A DNA stretch of 49,995 bases from an uncultured Kiritimatiellota bacterium (GTDB taxonomy: Bacteria > Verrucomicrobiota > Kiritimatiellia > RFP12 > DVOR01). Position 1 is the first letter of the stretch. Every line of letters begins with the position of its first letter. The stretch lies in the NCBI GenBank assembly GCA_944391085.1, contig CALXSE010000015.1, forward strand, positions 1 to 49,995, read 5' to 3'. Shown here in pieces: positions 32,415-40,966 of this stretch. A model generated the notes under the pieces. That model saw only the letters and a program-made list of their open reading frames with translations. It searched no databases and was not told the DNA's origin. A program made the position numbers and the translations under genes.

Positions 32415-33211
32415 GCGCGGGCCTCGCGCTTGACGGCGTCCCACTCCGCGTCGAGCGCCTCCAGCGAGAGCGCGGCCATCTCGCGGCCGGAGGCCTTGAC
32501 GCGTTGCTCCACGGCCTTGAAGCGGCGGGCGAACTTCTCGGTGGCGGCGCGGAGGGCGGCCTCGGCGTCGACGCCCAGGTGGCGGGCCAGGTTGACGAGG
32601 GTGAAGAGCGCGTCGCCCAATTCCTCGGCGACGCCTTCCTTCCGGCCCTCGCGCATGGCGGCGCGGAGCTCGGCGATTTCCTCGTCGAGCTTGGCGTCGG
32701 GGCCCTCGGCGCCCTTCCAGTCGAAGCCGACCTTGGCGGCCTTGTGCTGGGTGCGCTGGGCGCGGAGGAGGGCCGGCAGGGCGGCGGGGACGCCGTCGAG
32801 GGCGGAGGCCTTGGGGCCCTTGCGCTCGGTCTGCTTGATGCGCTCCCAGTTGCGGAGGGCGGCCTCGGCGTCGCCGGCGGAGGCCTGGCCGAAGACGTGG
32901 GGGTGGCGGCGGATGAGCTTGTCGGCGAGGGCGTCCACCACGTCGTCGAAGCCGAAGGCGCCCTGCTCCTCGCGGATGTCGCATTGGAAGAGCACCTGCA
33001 GGAGCACGTCGCCGAGCTCCTCGCGGTGGTGGGGCAGGTCGTCGCCGGCCATGGCGTCGAGCAGCTCGTAGCACTCCTCCTGGAGGCAGGGCTCGATGGT
33101 CTTCAGCGTCTGGGCGCGGTCCCACGGGCAGCCGTCGGGGGCGCGCAGGGCCTTGAGCACCCAGCGCAGGCGTGCCAGGGGCGTGGGGAAATCGTTCGGC
33201 ACCTCTCTCAT
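32411..33211 (-). CDS. mazG: nucleoside triphosphate pyrophosphohydrolase MazG
   Basis: 266 residues, the usual two-domain length. The N-terminal MazG domain has LRAPDGCPWDRAQTL, EECYELLDA and REELGDVLLQVLF (the EExxE and ExxD metal sites). The second repeat has DEEIAELRAA and EELGDALFTLVNLARHL. It hydrolyses NTPs and dNTPs to monophosphates and PPi, limiting misincorporation and modulating (p)ppGpp responses. The ATG at 33211 has CGAAAGGAATCCGAG upstream and follows a clear promoter at 33232-33240; the open frame to 33454 is chance. Confidence 0.95.
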   Translation of the reverse strand: MREVPNDFPTPLARLRWVLKALRAPDGCPWDRAQTLKTIEPCLQEECYELLDAMAGDDLPHHREELGDVLLQVLFQCDIREEQGAFGFDDVVDALADKLIRRHPHVFGQASAGDAEAALRNWERIKQTERKGPKASALDGVPAALPALLRAQRTQHKAAKVGFDWKGAEGPDAKLDEEIAELRAAMREGRKEGVAEELGDALFTLVNLARHLGVDAEAALRAATEKFARRFKAVEQRVKASGREMAALSLEALDAEWDAVKREARA

Positions 33212-33231
33212 CTCGGATTCCTTTCGGCGCA

Positions 33232-33240
33232 AGTATAGCA
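33232..33240 (-). promoter_or_regulatory. extended -10 promoter of mazG
   Basis: TGC-TATACT on the minus strand, just before the VWA gene stop at 33244. The leader is about 15 nt, including AAAGGA. Confidence 0.65.
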
Positions 33241-33243
33241 AAG

Positions 33244-34077
33244 TCAGCGCGCCTGCCCGCGGCGGCCCGGGGCCAGGCGCTCGACGTACTCGCCGCCGCC
33301 GAGCCTGGCCAGCTCCTCCAGCAGCGGGGACTTCTGCCCGATGGCGACGACGCTGAAGACGACGTCCCGCGGCGGCGGCGGGTAGGCCTGCTGGCTGCGG
33401 AAGGCGGGCCGCCCGGCGGCGGGGCGGCGCCAGCCCTTCCATGGCTCCCACCACGCGGCCTTGAGGCGGAAGAGGGCGCGTTGGTCGGCGGGCGGGTCGC
33501 GACGCGGCAGGGCGTACCAGGCGGAGACGGCGGCGCGGACGGGCGCCTCGGCGTAGCGGCCGACGTCGTTATCGCCCAGGTAGACGACATAGGTGATGTG
33601 CTGGCGGGAGACGAGCGGCCAGAGCGTCTTGCCGAAGGTCGTCTCGAAGCTGCCGCCGGAGGTGAGGGCGCGGGCGCGGAGCTCGGCCAGGAGGGCCTCA
33701 TGGGCGCCGGGCCTGGAGAGGTCGAAGGGCTCGGTGCCCGGGTGCGGCGCGTCGCCGCCCTCGTAAAGGAGGGAGACGGTGTAGCAGACGCGGCGGCGGG
33801 CGGCGAGCTCGCGCATCCGCCCGGCCATGTCGGAGACCTGGTCGCAGAGGGTGTCCCAGCGGGAGCCGCCGTCGGGGCGCGAGGCGTCCTTGCGGCCCAT
33901 GGACTTGGAGGTGTCGATGACCAGGAGGACGCGCGCGCCGTCCTCGGGCAGGGCGATACCGTAAAAGTAGGGCACGTAGCGCGCGTCGGAGGGCGCCTCG
34001 GCGCGCGCCAGGGGGCAAAGCGCGGCGAACAGGGCAAAGAGGCACGGGCGGAGCGCCGCCGGCAGGGACCTTCTCAT
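33244..34077 (-). CDS. secreted von Willebrand factor A-domain protein
   Basis: 277 residues with a signal peptide (MRRSLPAALRPCLFALFAALCPLARAEA). A VWA domain starts at about residue 45 with the MIDAS VLLVIDTSKSMG (DxSxS); TSGGSFETTFGK supplies the next metal-site Thr region, and ITYVVYLGDNDVG the third. MIDAS domains bind ligands through a metal. Partner and ligand are unknown. The AAGGAG ribosome site lies before the ATG at 34077, 25 bp after comM; the open frame upstream of this ATG overlaps comM and is rejected. Confidence 0.82.
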   Translation of the reverse strand: MRRSLPAALRPCLFALFAALCPLARAEAPSDARYVPYFYGIALPEDGARVLLVIDTSKSMGRKDASRPDGGSRWDTLCDQVSDMAGRMRELAARRRVCYTVSLLYEGGDAPHPGTEPFDLSRPGAHEALLAELRARALTSGGSFETTFGKTLWPLVSRQHITYVVYLGDNDVGRYAEAPVRAAVSAWYALPRRDPPADQRALFRLKAAWWEPWKGWRRPAAGRPAFRSQQAYPPPPRDVVFSVVAIGQKSPLLEELARLGGGEYVERLAPGRRGQAR

Positions 34078-34102
34078 CGTCGTCTCCTTCGTCTGGGCGC
34101 GC

Positions 34103-35632
34103 CTACCACTGCGCGTGGTCAAGGGCGCGGTACTGGATGGCCTCGAAGAGGTGCTCGCGGGCGATGGCCCCGGCCCCGGCAAGGTCGGCGATGGTGCGGG
34201 CCACGCGGAGGATGCGCGAATAGGCGCGGGCGGTGAGGCCCAGCTCGTCCATCGCCCCGCGCAGGACGGCCTCGGCGGCGGGCTCGAGCGGGCAGAAGCG
34301 CTGGAGCTGGCCGGCGGGGAGGTCGGCATTGCAGCGGACGCCGGGGAGCCGGGCGTAGCGCCGGGCCTGGACGGCGCGGCAGGCGAGGACGCGGGCACGG
34401 ATGGCGGCAGAGCTTTCGCCCTCGGCCTGGGCGGAGAGCTCGCCGTAGGCCACGGCGGGCACCTCCACGTGCAGGTCGATGCGGTCCAGGAGCGGCCCGG
34501 AAACGCGCGAGCGGTAGCGCCTGATCTGCGGCTCGGAGCAGCGGCAGGCGCGCTTGGGGTCGCCCGCGAAGCCGCAGGGGCATGGGTTCATCGCCGCCAC
34601 AAGCATGAAGTCCGCCGGGAAGGTGAGCGTGCCGGCGGTGCGCGCGATGGTGACCGCGCCGTCCTCGAGCGGCTGGCGGAGCACCTCCAGCACATGGCGG
34701 TGGAACTCCGGCAGCTCGTCCAGGAAGAGGACGCCGCGGTGCGCCAGGGAGACCTCGCCGGGCGTGGGGTGCGTGCCGCCGCCGATGAGCCCGGCGTCCG
34801 AGACGGTGTGGTGGGGCGCGCGGAAGGGCCGCCGCGCGACGAGCCCGCCGCGGAGCGCCCCAGCCACGGAGTGGATGGCGGTGACCTCGAGGGCTTCCTC
34901 GGGGGTGAGCGGCGGGAGGATGGAGGGGATGCGCCGCGCGATCATCGTCTTGCCGCTGCCGGGCGAGCCGATGAGCAGGATGTTGTGGCCGCCGGCGACG
35001 GCGACCTCCACGGCGCGCCGCGCCAGCGCCTGCCCCTTGACGTCCGCGAAGTCCTCCCCGCCCGCGGCGCCCTGGGCGAAGCGCCCGGCGCGGTCGACCC
35101 GGTGGGGCGTGGGGGCGAGGCGGCCGGAGAGCAGCTCGACGGCGTGGCGGAGGCTCTTGACGGGCCAGACCTCGATGCCTTCGACGAGGGCGGCCTCGTC
35201 GGCGTTCGCCTCGGGCACGGCCACGGCGCGGAACCCGCGGCCGCGCAGCGCCAGCACGATGGGCAGGACGCCGCGGATGCGCCGCACCTCGCCGCTCAGC
35301 GCCAGCTCGCCCAGGAGCGGGACCTCGCCCAGGAGCGGGAGCTTCTCGACGCCGTCCGCCGCGAGCAGGGCCAGGGCGATGGGCAGGTCGTAGACGGGGC
35401 CCTCCTTGCGCAGGTCGGCGGGGGCGAGGTTGACGGTGACGGCGGCGGGCCTGAGCCTGAAGAGCGAGTTGCGCAGCGCGGCGCGGACGCGGTCGACGCT
35501 CTCCTTGACGGCGGCGTCCGGCAGGCCGACGACGCGGGTGCGGGGATCCTCGGAGGCGACGGCGTGGACCTCGATCTCGACGGGTTCGGCGCCGATGCCG
35601 AGCACGGCGGCCGCATGGGCTTTTGTCAGCAT
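34103..35632 (-). CDS. comM: ComM/YifB-family Mg-chelatase-like AAA+ ATPase
   Basis: 509 residues. The N-terminal S5/LonC-like fold (VEIEVHAVASEDPRTRVVGLPDAAVKES, VNLAPADLRKEGPVYDLPIALALL) leads to an AAA+ core with Walker A GSPGSGKT (222-229), Walker B GVLFLDELPEF, a zinc-site loop MNPCPCGFAGDPKRACRC and a sensor near GPLLDRIDLHVEVP. ComM is a hexameric helicase that promotes branch migration during natural transformation; many non-competent bacteria also carry it. GAGGTACGCCT precedes the ATG at 35632. It lies upstream of the VWA gene. Confidence 0.93.
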   Translation of the reverse strand: MLTKAHAAAVLGIGAEPVEIEVHAVASEDPRTRVVGLPDAAVKESVDRVRAALRNSLFRLRPAAVTVNLAPADLRKEGPVYDLPIALALLAADGVEKLPLLGEVPLLGELALSGEVRRIRGVLPIVLALRGRGFRAVAVPEANADEAALVEGIEVWPVKSLRHAVELLSGRLAPTPHRVDRAGRFAQGAAGGEDFADVKGQALARRAVEVAVAGGHNILLIGSPGSGKTMIARRIPSILPPLTPEEALEVTAIHSVAGALRGGLVARRPFRAPHHTVSDAGLIGGGTHPTPGEVSLAHRGVLFLDELPEFHRHVLEVLRQPLEDGAVTIARTAGTLTFPADFMLVAAMNPCPCGFAGDPKRACRCSEPQIRRYRSRVSGPLLDRIDLHVEVPAVAYGELSAQAEGESSAAIRARVLACRAVQARRYARLPGVRCNADLPAGQLQRFCPLEPAAEAVLRGAMDELGLTARAYSRILRVARTIADLAGAGAIAREHLFEAIQYRALDHAQW

Positions 35633-35752
35633 AGGCGTACCTCGGGGGACGGGGTGGACGGGGGGCGGGGCGACGGGCGAAGCGGCGGCGGGGCCCCTCC
35701 GGGCCGGGCCCCCGCGCTTCCCCCGCTCCCTCCGGCCCGGGCCCCCATTGGC

Positions 35753-37585
35753 CTACTCCACCAGTTGCCGGAGGGTGTCGAGGGCGCGGACGATGGGCTT
35801 GTCGCCGACGCCCTGGGCCATGCGGCGCTCGTAGTCGAGCTCGTCGCGGAAGCGGGCCTTGTCCTTGCCGCCTGTGTCGCGGAGGAACTGGGTGGCGGCG
35901 TCGGAACAGAGGAGGAAGAACCAGGGGCTCCACGCCTCGGGGATGTCGGGGAGGCCCTGGTAGGAGGGCTCGGGGAGCTTCCAGGCCTTGGCGGCGGCGG
36001 CGCGGCCGTTGCGGACGGCGGCCTGGTTGACGGGGCGCTTGAGGCCATAGGCGGCGTAGGCGCGGGCGGCGGTGAGCATCCGGAGCATCCCGGCGGCGTC
36101 CTTCATCTGGCGGTATTCGGCGGCGAGGGCGTTGAAGACGTCGCCGTCGAGCGGGTTCATGAGGAAGACGCTCTCCAGGAGGGCCACGCGGCGGGGCCGG
36201 GAAAGCTTGAGCAGGTCGATGACGGCGCGGGCGATGCGCGCGTCCTCATAGGCCTGCAGCCCCTGATTGAGCGTCGCGGCCAGGCCCATGAACCAGCGGT
36301 GCTGCACCTGCCCGGGCCCGACGGGGCCGGTGGCGCAGAGCGGGCGCTCGAGATACCACGGGGCCGTGCTGCCGGTGCCGGTGTGGGCGTTGTCGGCGCA
36401 GGACATGAAGTAGTGGTAGTTCCCCTTGCCGCCGGTGAACCAGAACTTGCCGTCCGGCGGGGCGGAGACGACGGTGGCCGGGACGTTCACGGCGTTGAGG
36501 GCCCAGGCCCACGAGCGCCCGCCCTGATCCTTCTTCGAGCCGTTGTAGACGCGGATGAACTTGTCGGGGTGCCAGTTGCTGCGGGCGAAGCGGAAGGTGG
36601 GGCTCCGGGTGTTCACGTTCGCGCCGTCCCCGATGACCAGGCTCTGCCCGCCGCCGGGCGCGGGGATGGCCTTGTGCTTCACCACCTGGTAAAAGAAGAA
36701 GCTTGTCTCGTCGATCTGCGCCACGTCCGCCAGATAGAGCAGGATGGGCCACTCCGCGTCGGCCATGTCGAAGTCAGGCCGCCCCTCCGTCCGGCGCGGG
36801 ATGCGGCCGTGGCGCCAGATCTTCAGCAGGCAGGCGCGCTGCGGTGTGGGCGTGCCGTCGACGTACGGCGGGTAGATGCGCCCCCCGATGGCCACGTTCT
36901 CCCAATTCGGGAACTGCGTGAGCATGGGCGGGTCGTCGGGCGTGCGCCGCGTCATCATGTTGATCTCGTGCAGCGGCATCTCCATCAGCTCGGGGATCGT
37001 CAGCGGCGGCCGCGTGGAGGAGAGCGACTGCGGCCCGGCCAGCCACTCGCCCAGCCGCCGCTCCTCTTCCGAGACCTCCGGGAAATCGTCCTCGTCCAGC
37101 AGCCCGAAATCCCCGCCCTTCCCCTTTTCGTTGCTCGAGACCGCCCGCTCCAGCCGCGCCGGGTTCCACGCCTCCTTCGCCCGGTCGATGGGGATCGGCT
37201 CCTGACGGTAGCGGATCGCGTAGGCCAGGGCCAGCTGGCTCCACCGATCCGCCTGCTGCGGCCCCAGGGCCAAGGCCAGGCGCTGGAAGTTCAGGAGCAC
37301 GTTCGGGTTCGCCGGCCACTCCGCCGCCGCGGCCGCCGACAGCACCTCCGGGTGCTGGCGCAGCCACTTCCACGTCCGCTCGTTGATCTTCGTCGGGCCG
37401 TACTGCTCCCGCGTCACGGCCTCCACATAGCCCACGTACGCCTGGCGCAGCGCCGGCGAGAACGCCCCGTCCGCCGCCCGCAACGCCTTGTCCACCGCCT
37501 GCTTCGCCGCCTCCACGTCCGCCCCCCGCGCGAACCCGGCCGCCAACGCCACACAGGCCACTGCCACAACAAGCCATCTTCTCAT
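35753..37585 (-). CDS. large secreted protein of unknown function
   Basis: 610 residues with a signal peptide (MRRWLVVAVACVALAAGFARGAD). The N-terminal 200 residues are helical (LRQAYVGYVEAVTREQYGPTKINERTWKWLRQHPEVL). The central part is Trp/Tyr/Gly-rich, with FRFARSNWHPDKFIRVYNGSKKD and GKFWFTGGKGNYHYFMSC, and a helical repeat region follows (LLESVFLMNPLDGDVFNALAAEYRQM). No family recognised. Six bases separate the TAGGGT -10 from the ATG at 37585, implying a leaderless mRNA. A 120-bp gap with GC-rich dyads follows before comM. Confidence 0.78.
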   Translation of the reverse strand: MRRWLVVAVACVALAAGFARGADVEAAKQAVDKALRAADGAFSPALRQAYVGYVEAVTREQYGPTKINERTWKWLRQHPEVLSAAAAAEWPANPNVLLNFQRLALALGPQQADRWSQLALAYAIRYRQEPIPIDRAKEAWNPARLERAVSSNEKGKGGDFGLLDEDDFPEVSEEERRLGEWLAGPQSLSSTRPPLTIPELMEMPLHEINMMTRRTPDDPPMLTQFPNWENVAIGGRIYPPYVDGTPTPQRACLLKIWRHGRIPRRTEGRPDFDMADAEWPILLYLADVAQIDETSFFFYQVVKHKAIPAPGGGQSLVIGDGANVNTRSPTFRFARSNWHPDKFIRVYNGSKKDQGGRSWAWALNAVNVPATVVSAPPDGKFWFTGGKGNYHYFMSCADNAHTGTGSTAPWYLERPLCATGPVGPGQVQHRWFMGLAATLNQGLQAYEDARIARAVIDLLKLSRPRRVALLESVFLMNPLDGDVFNALAAEYRQMKDAAGMLRMLTAARAYAAYGLKRPVNQAAVRNGRAAAAKAWKLPEPSYQGLPDIPEAWSPWFFLLCSDAATQFLRDTGGKDKARFRDELDYERRMAQGVGDKPIVRALDTLRQLVE

Positions 37586-37591
37586 GGCCCT

Positions 37592-37600
37592 ACCCTACCA
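37592..37600 (-). promoter_or_regulatory. extended -10 promoter (leaderless geometry)
   Basis: TGG-TAGGGT on the minus strand, six bases before the ATG at 37585. AGGG is too close to the start codon to act as a normal ribosome site. Confidence 0.5.
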
Positions 37601-37675
37601 AATCCCCGCCACGCGCGCAACCGGACCCGGGTGGCCTTCGGGAGAAGCGCCAGAGGCCGCCCCCAAGACGGGAAA

Positions 37676-37697
37676 GCCGGGCCCGGCGGGGCCCGGC
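37676..37697 (-). terminator. GC-rich hairpin after the 1061-residue gene
   Basis: A perfect 9-bp stem GCCGGGCCC with its complement around a four-base loop, about 20 bp past the stop codon; on the minus strand only TTT follows. Weak terminator or mRNA 3' barrier. Confidence 0.45.
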
Positions 37698-37717
37698 CCG
37701 AACGGGCGCGGACGCGC

Positions 37718-40700
37718 TCAGAGCAGGCGCAGGCGGTAGCCCGGGCTCGGCGTGGGCAGGGGCGCGGTGTGGCCCGTGACGGTGAGCGTCGCGGCCTTGG
37801 CGAGCGCCTCCGCCTTCAAGGTCAGCGTCACCGTGCCATCCGCCCCCAGCGTCGGCCCGCTTCCCTCCACGCCGACATCGCCCGAAAGCGTGACCGGCTT
37901 CTCCTTCACGAAGGCATAACCCTCCGGCGGATAAACCGTGATCGTGCCGCCGACCACCGCGCTCCCGGGGCCCTGGCAGTCCACGCACACGACCGTGACA
38001 TCCCTGACGGAGGGCACGTCCTTCCACGTCGCCGCGAGCACCTTGCCCTCGTCATCCTCCGTCACCTTGTAGTCGGTGCCGATGGATTGACCGCCCAGCT
38101 TCCAGCCCTGGAAGGCCTTGCCCTCCTGCGTCGGCGCCGGCGTGGCCGCGCCATCCGGGAAAAGAGCCTCCCCCGGCGCGACCTGCACGAACGGCCCTTT
38201 CGCCGAACCCACAAAGAGGGTCACCGGCTCCTCCACCTCGATCAGCGGCCTCAACGAGGCGTATTGGGCGTACGCCGACGTATTAAAAGGTTGAATGGAG
38301 CTTGTCAAAAAGGCGTTGCCCTGATTGCGTCGAAAGACGACCGCCCCGGCGAACCCATCCCCGTCGCCGTTCGTCTCAAAGGCGTTGCCCCAAAGGCCAA
38401 AGAAGCCGTAAGGATCCTGCGTCATCGCATTCGCGTTCACCGGGTTCTGCCCGGTCCCTCCAGCGACGACCATACCGTCGGTCAACTTTGAATCAGTGGG
38501 ATACCCGGGGCTGATTACCGCCACGTCCGCCACCTCCGGCAAGCGGGCATTCACCTTGAATTTGTCATTGAGCTTGGACAGGATGGCATTGAACTTATCC
38601 GGGGTCGGCCAGAAATCGGAGCCATTCTTGCCGCAATAGACCGCCGCGCTGTCGAGGTTCTTTTCCTCCCCGTTGAGGCGGGCCACATGGCCGATGGTCG
38701 TCTCGTAGACGCCAAGGTAAAAGGCCGTGCCGTCGTCGCGCACGACGCGCCGAAGGGCAAGCACAGTCGTATCCAGATCAGGCGTTTCCGCCTCGCCATA
38801 CTTCTTTTGCCACCACGCCAGATAGTCCCGCCAGAACGCGCGGTAGGAGTCATAGTCCGCCAGGTCGGGCGGGTCGCCCACGGATTCATCCCCAGACTCG
38901 ACGGGCTCGCTGTACGTGATCGTACCGTTCGTCAGGCCAAGCGAGGCGATGGTGCCCGCCGGCGAATAGTGGAAGCCCTTGTAAACGTTGCCGAAGGCAT
39001 CCTCCCCGACCTCCGTCCTGTCGCCCGGGAGGTTGCCGAAGAGGGAGGATCCGGAGCCGAGGCGGATGGTGGCAGGGGCGGGCGTCTCGGCCTTGGCCTC
39101 TTCGTAGGTGGCGGTGAGGGTGACGGCGGCGTCGTAATCGCCGACGGTGTAGGCGTTCCCGGTGAGGCCCCCGTCGGCGCCTTCCCAGCGCTTGAACGTG
39201 CGGCCCTCGACGTCGTCGGGCGTCAGGGTGAGGCTGGCGCCGGGCTCGTAGTAGCCGTTGCCAAAGGACTGCCTGCCGTTGGTGACGACGGCGCTGCCGC
39301 CGGAGACAAGGACGCGCGGATAGTAACGATAGGCGGCGGTGAAAGTATAGGTGACGTCCGCGGAGAGTTCGGGCACGGTGAAGACGTTGTCCTTCACCTC
39401 CGGCCCGTCCCAACCCGTGAAGGCCTGGTATGGGGGCGCCGCGCGGGGGGTGAGGGTGACGGTCTTGCCCGCGACGGCCTCGTAGGCGCTGGCGTCGCCG
39501 CCGACGACGACGATGGTGGCGTGCGGGATGGTCTCGAAGCGGGCGGTGAAGGTGTAAGTGACGTCTTCGGTCAAGGTCGGCACGGTAAAGGCGTTGTCCT
39601 TCACCGTGATGCCATCGGGTGCGCCCCAGCCCGCAAACTTCTCGTACTTGCCCGCCTCGCGGGGCGTGAGGGTGACGGTATCGCTCGCGATGGCCTCGGA
39701 GGCGCTGGCGATGCCGCCCTGGACGACGATGGTGGCGTGCGGGATGGTCTCAAAGCGGGCCGTGAAGGCGTATACCTCGCCGCCCTGGATGTCCTCAGGC
39801 ACGGTGAAGACGCCGCCCTCGCCGAGCGCGACGCCCTCGGGCGCCTCCCAGCCCGCGAACGTTTCGTAGTCCCCGGGCTCCCGCGCCGTGAGGGTGACCA
39901 CGTCGCCGGCGAAGGCGCAGACGGCGGCGCCGCTCTGCCCGCCTTCGACGGAGGCGGTGCCGCCCTCGACGGTGATGGTGGCGTAAGGCTTTGAGGTGTA
40001 GGCCACCGTCACATTCTCGGCGGGCATCTCGAAGGTAAAGGCCTCGTCCAGCGCGGCCCCGCCGTCCAGCCCCGCCGGCGTCACCTCCCGCCCCGTCAGC
40101 GCGCGGCCGGACGGCGTGGGGGGCGTGACCGTGACCTCGGCGCCTTCCAGATGGCCGTCGGTCTCCGAGACCGTCGTGTCGTCCAGCGTGACGGTGAGCG
40201 TATAGGTCTCCGGCGGCGGCACCTTGTAGACCAGACGCGCGCCAAGGACTGCCCCGCTTATCTCACGGGCCTCACGCCGCGTCTCCTCAGGGGCGGTATT
40301 CGCGGTTATCTCATTCCCCCAGCGGAAGTCGGAACCCGTGTAGCCGCCATAAAAGGCCGAACCGTTTTCTTCGACGACATACTCCGCGGCGTTGCCATAC
40401 ATGTCGAAGATGCCGTGCGCGTTCGGTTCCAGCGATTGGAGGTGGTCGCTGTACCAGAGCGCCAACGTATAAGAACCCCAACCGTTCGCGCCATCCATGA
40501 CGTTCGTCTTTTCCTGCTCAGGCGTGCCGGCATAGGCGCACCATTCGCTGACGGTTGGGAAATGAAGCCCATCGGGCAAACTCCCCACGTTCTGGGAGAA
40601 GTCTGACGCGCCGAAGGCCTCGCCGTTGTTGCCTGTGGCACCACCAGACCAGTGCAGGCTTGCGGCCTGGGCCCGGGTGACCTCGAAGACGCCGATATAG

Positions 40701-40903
40701 TAGTCCGCGGAGACGGCCGGGTCCCGGACGAAAAGGATTTTGGAGCCTTTGTGGAAGGCCTCGTCCCTGGGGTCTTCGTCCTCGGCCATCGGGCGGGTGG
40801 ACTTGTCGGCGAGGTCATAGACAAGGTATTCGAGCTCGGCCCTCGCGGCCGGGGCAAGGGCGAAGACGGCGGCTGCCAGGCAGAGAATCGAAAGGCGTTT
40901 CAT
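37718..40903 (-). CDS. secreted protein: two FGE/SUMF1-like domains flanking InlB-like repeats
   Basis: 1061 residues with a signal peptide (MKRLSILCLAAAVFALAPAARAE). Residues about 60-228 form an FGE-sulfatase/SUMF1-like domain: YYIGVFEVTRAQ, LHFPTVSEWCAYAG, NAHGIFDMYGNAAEYV and GARLVYK. Residues about 235-602 hold five beta repeats of about 72 residues, two nearly identical (ATIVV..GG, VTLTPR, FAGW, DNAFTVP, YTFTARFETIPH), like InlB B-repeats. A second SUMF1-like domain follows (about 700-880: FYLGVYETTIGHVARL, ARLPEVADVA, DPYGFFGLWGNAFE, ASLRPLIEV), then more beta repeats ending in GYRLRLL. The catalytic Cys pair of formylglycine enzymes is not evident, so binding or adhesion is likelier. 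GGGAGGAACC precedes the ATG. Confidence 0.82.
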   Translation of the reverse strand: MKRLSILCLAAAVFALAPAARAELEYLVYDLADKSTRPMAEDEDPRDEAFHKGSKILFVRDPAVSADYYIGVFEVTRAQAASLHWSGGATGNNGEAFGASDFSQNVGSLPDGLHFPTVSEWCAYAGTPEQEKTNVMDGANGWGSYTLALWYSDHLQSLEPNAHGIFDMYGNAAEYVVEENGSAFYGGYTGSDFRWGNEITANTAPEETRREAREISGAVLGARLVYKVPPPETYTLTVTLDDTTVSETDGHLEGAEVTVTPPTPSGRALTGREVTPAGLDGGAALDEAFTFEMPAENVTVAYTSKPYATITVEGGTASVEGGQSGAAVCAFAGDVVTLTAREPGDYETFAGWEAPEGVALGEGGVFTVPEDIQGGEVYAFTARFETIPHATIVVQGGIASASEAIASDTVTLTPREAGKYEKFAGWGAPDGITVKDNAFTVPTLTEDVTYTFTARFETIPHATIVVVGGDASAYEAVAGKTVTLTPRAAPPYQAFTGWDGPEVKDNVFTVPELSADVTYTFTAAYRYYPRVLVSGGSAVVTNGRQSFGNGYYEPGASLTLTPDDVEGRTFKRWEGADGGLTGNAYTVGDYDAAVTLTATYEEAKAETPAPATIRLGSGSSLFGNLPGDRTEVGEDAFGNVYKGFHYSPAGTIASLGLTNGTITYSEPVESGDESVGDPPDLADYDSYRAFWRDYLAWWQKKYGEAETPDLDTTVLALRRVVRDDGTAFYLGVYETTIGHVARLNGEEKNLDSAAVYCGKNGSDFWPTPDKFNAILSKLNDKFKVNARLPEVADVAVISPGYPTDSKLTDGMVVAGGTGQNPVNANAMTQDPYGFFGLWGNAFETNGDGDGFAGAVVFRRNQGNAFLTSSIQPFNTSAYAQYASLRPLIEVEEPVTLFVGSAKGPFVQVAPGEALFPDGAATPAPTQEGKAFQGWKLGGQSIGTDYKVTEDDEGKVLAATWKDVPSVRDVTVVCVDCQGPGSAVVGGTITVYPPEGYAFVKEKPVTLSGDVGVEGSGPTLGADGTVTLTLKAEALAKAATLTVTGHTAPLPTPSPGYRLRLL
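39290..40000 (-). repeat. in-frame tandem repeats within the FGE/InlB-like gene
   Basis: Direct DNA repeats with a 216-bp period; for example about 50 bp from 39506 recurs at 39722 with only a few changes. Each unit encodes one 72-residue beta module. The high identity suggests recent duplication or ongoing repeat-number change. Confidence 0.7.
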
Positions 40904-40927
40904 CGGTTCCTCCCAACGTTTCCGCCC

Positions 40928-40936
40928 AGTATGGCA
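40928..40936 (-). promoter_or_regulatory. extended -10 promoter of the FGE/InlB-like gene
   Basis: TGC-CATACT on the minus strand, 24 bases before the ATG at 40903. No recognisable -35. Confidence 0.5.
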
Positions 40937-40966
40937 AATCCGCGGGCGCGGCGCAAGCGTTTTCGG

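Noticed and set aside
37718..40903. Active formylglycine-generating enzyme (sulfatase maturation)
   Set aside because: The fold motifs are present, but the conserved catalytic Cys pair is not visible, the protein is repeat-rich and secreted, and no sulfatase adjoins it.
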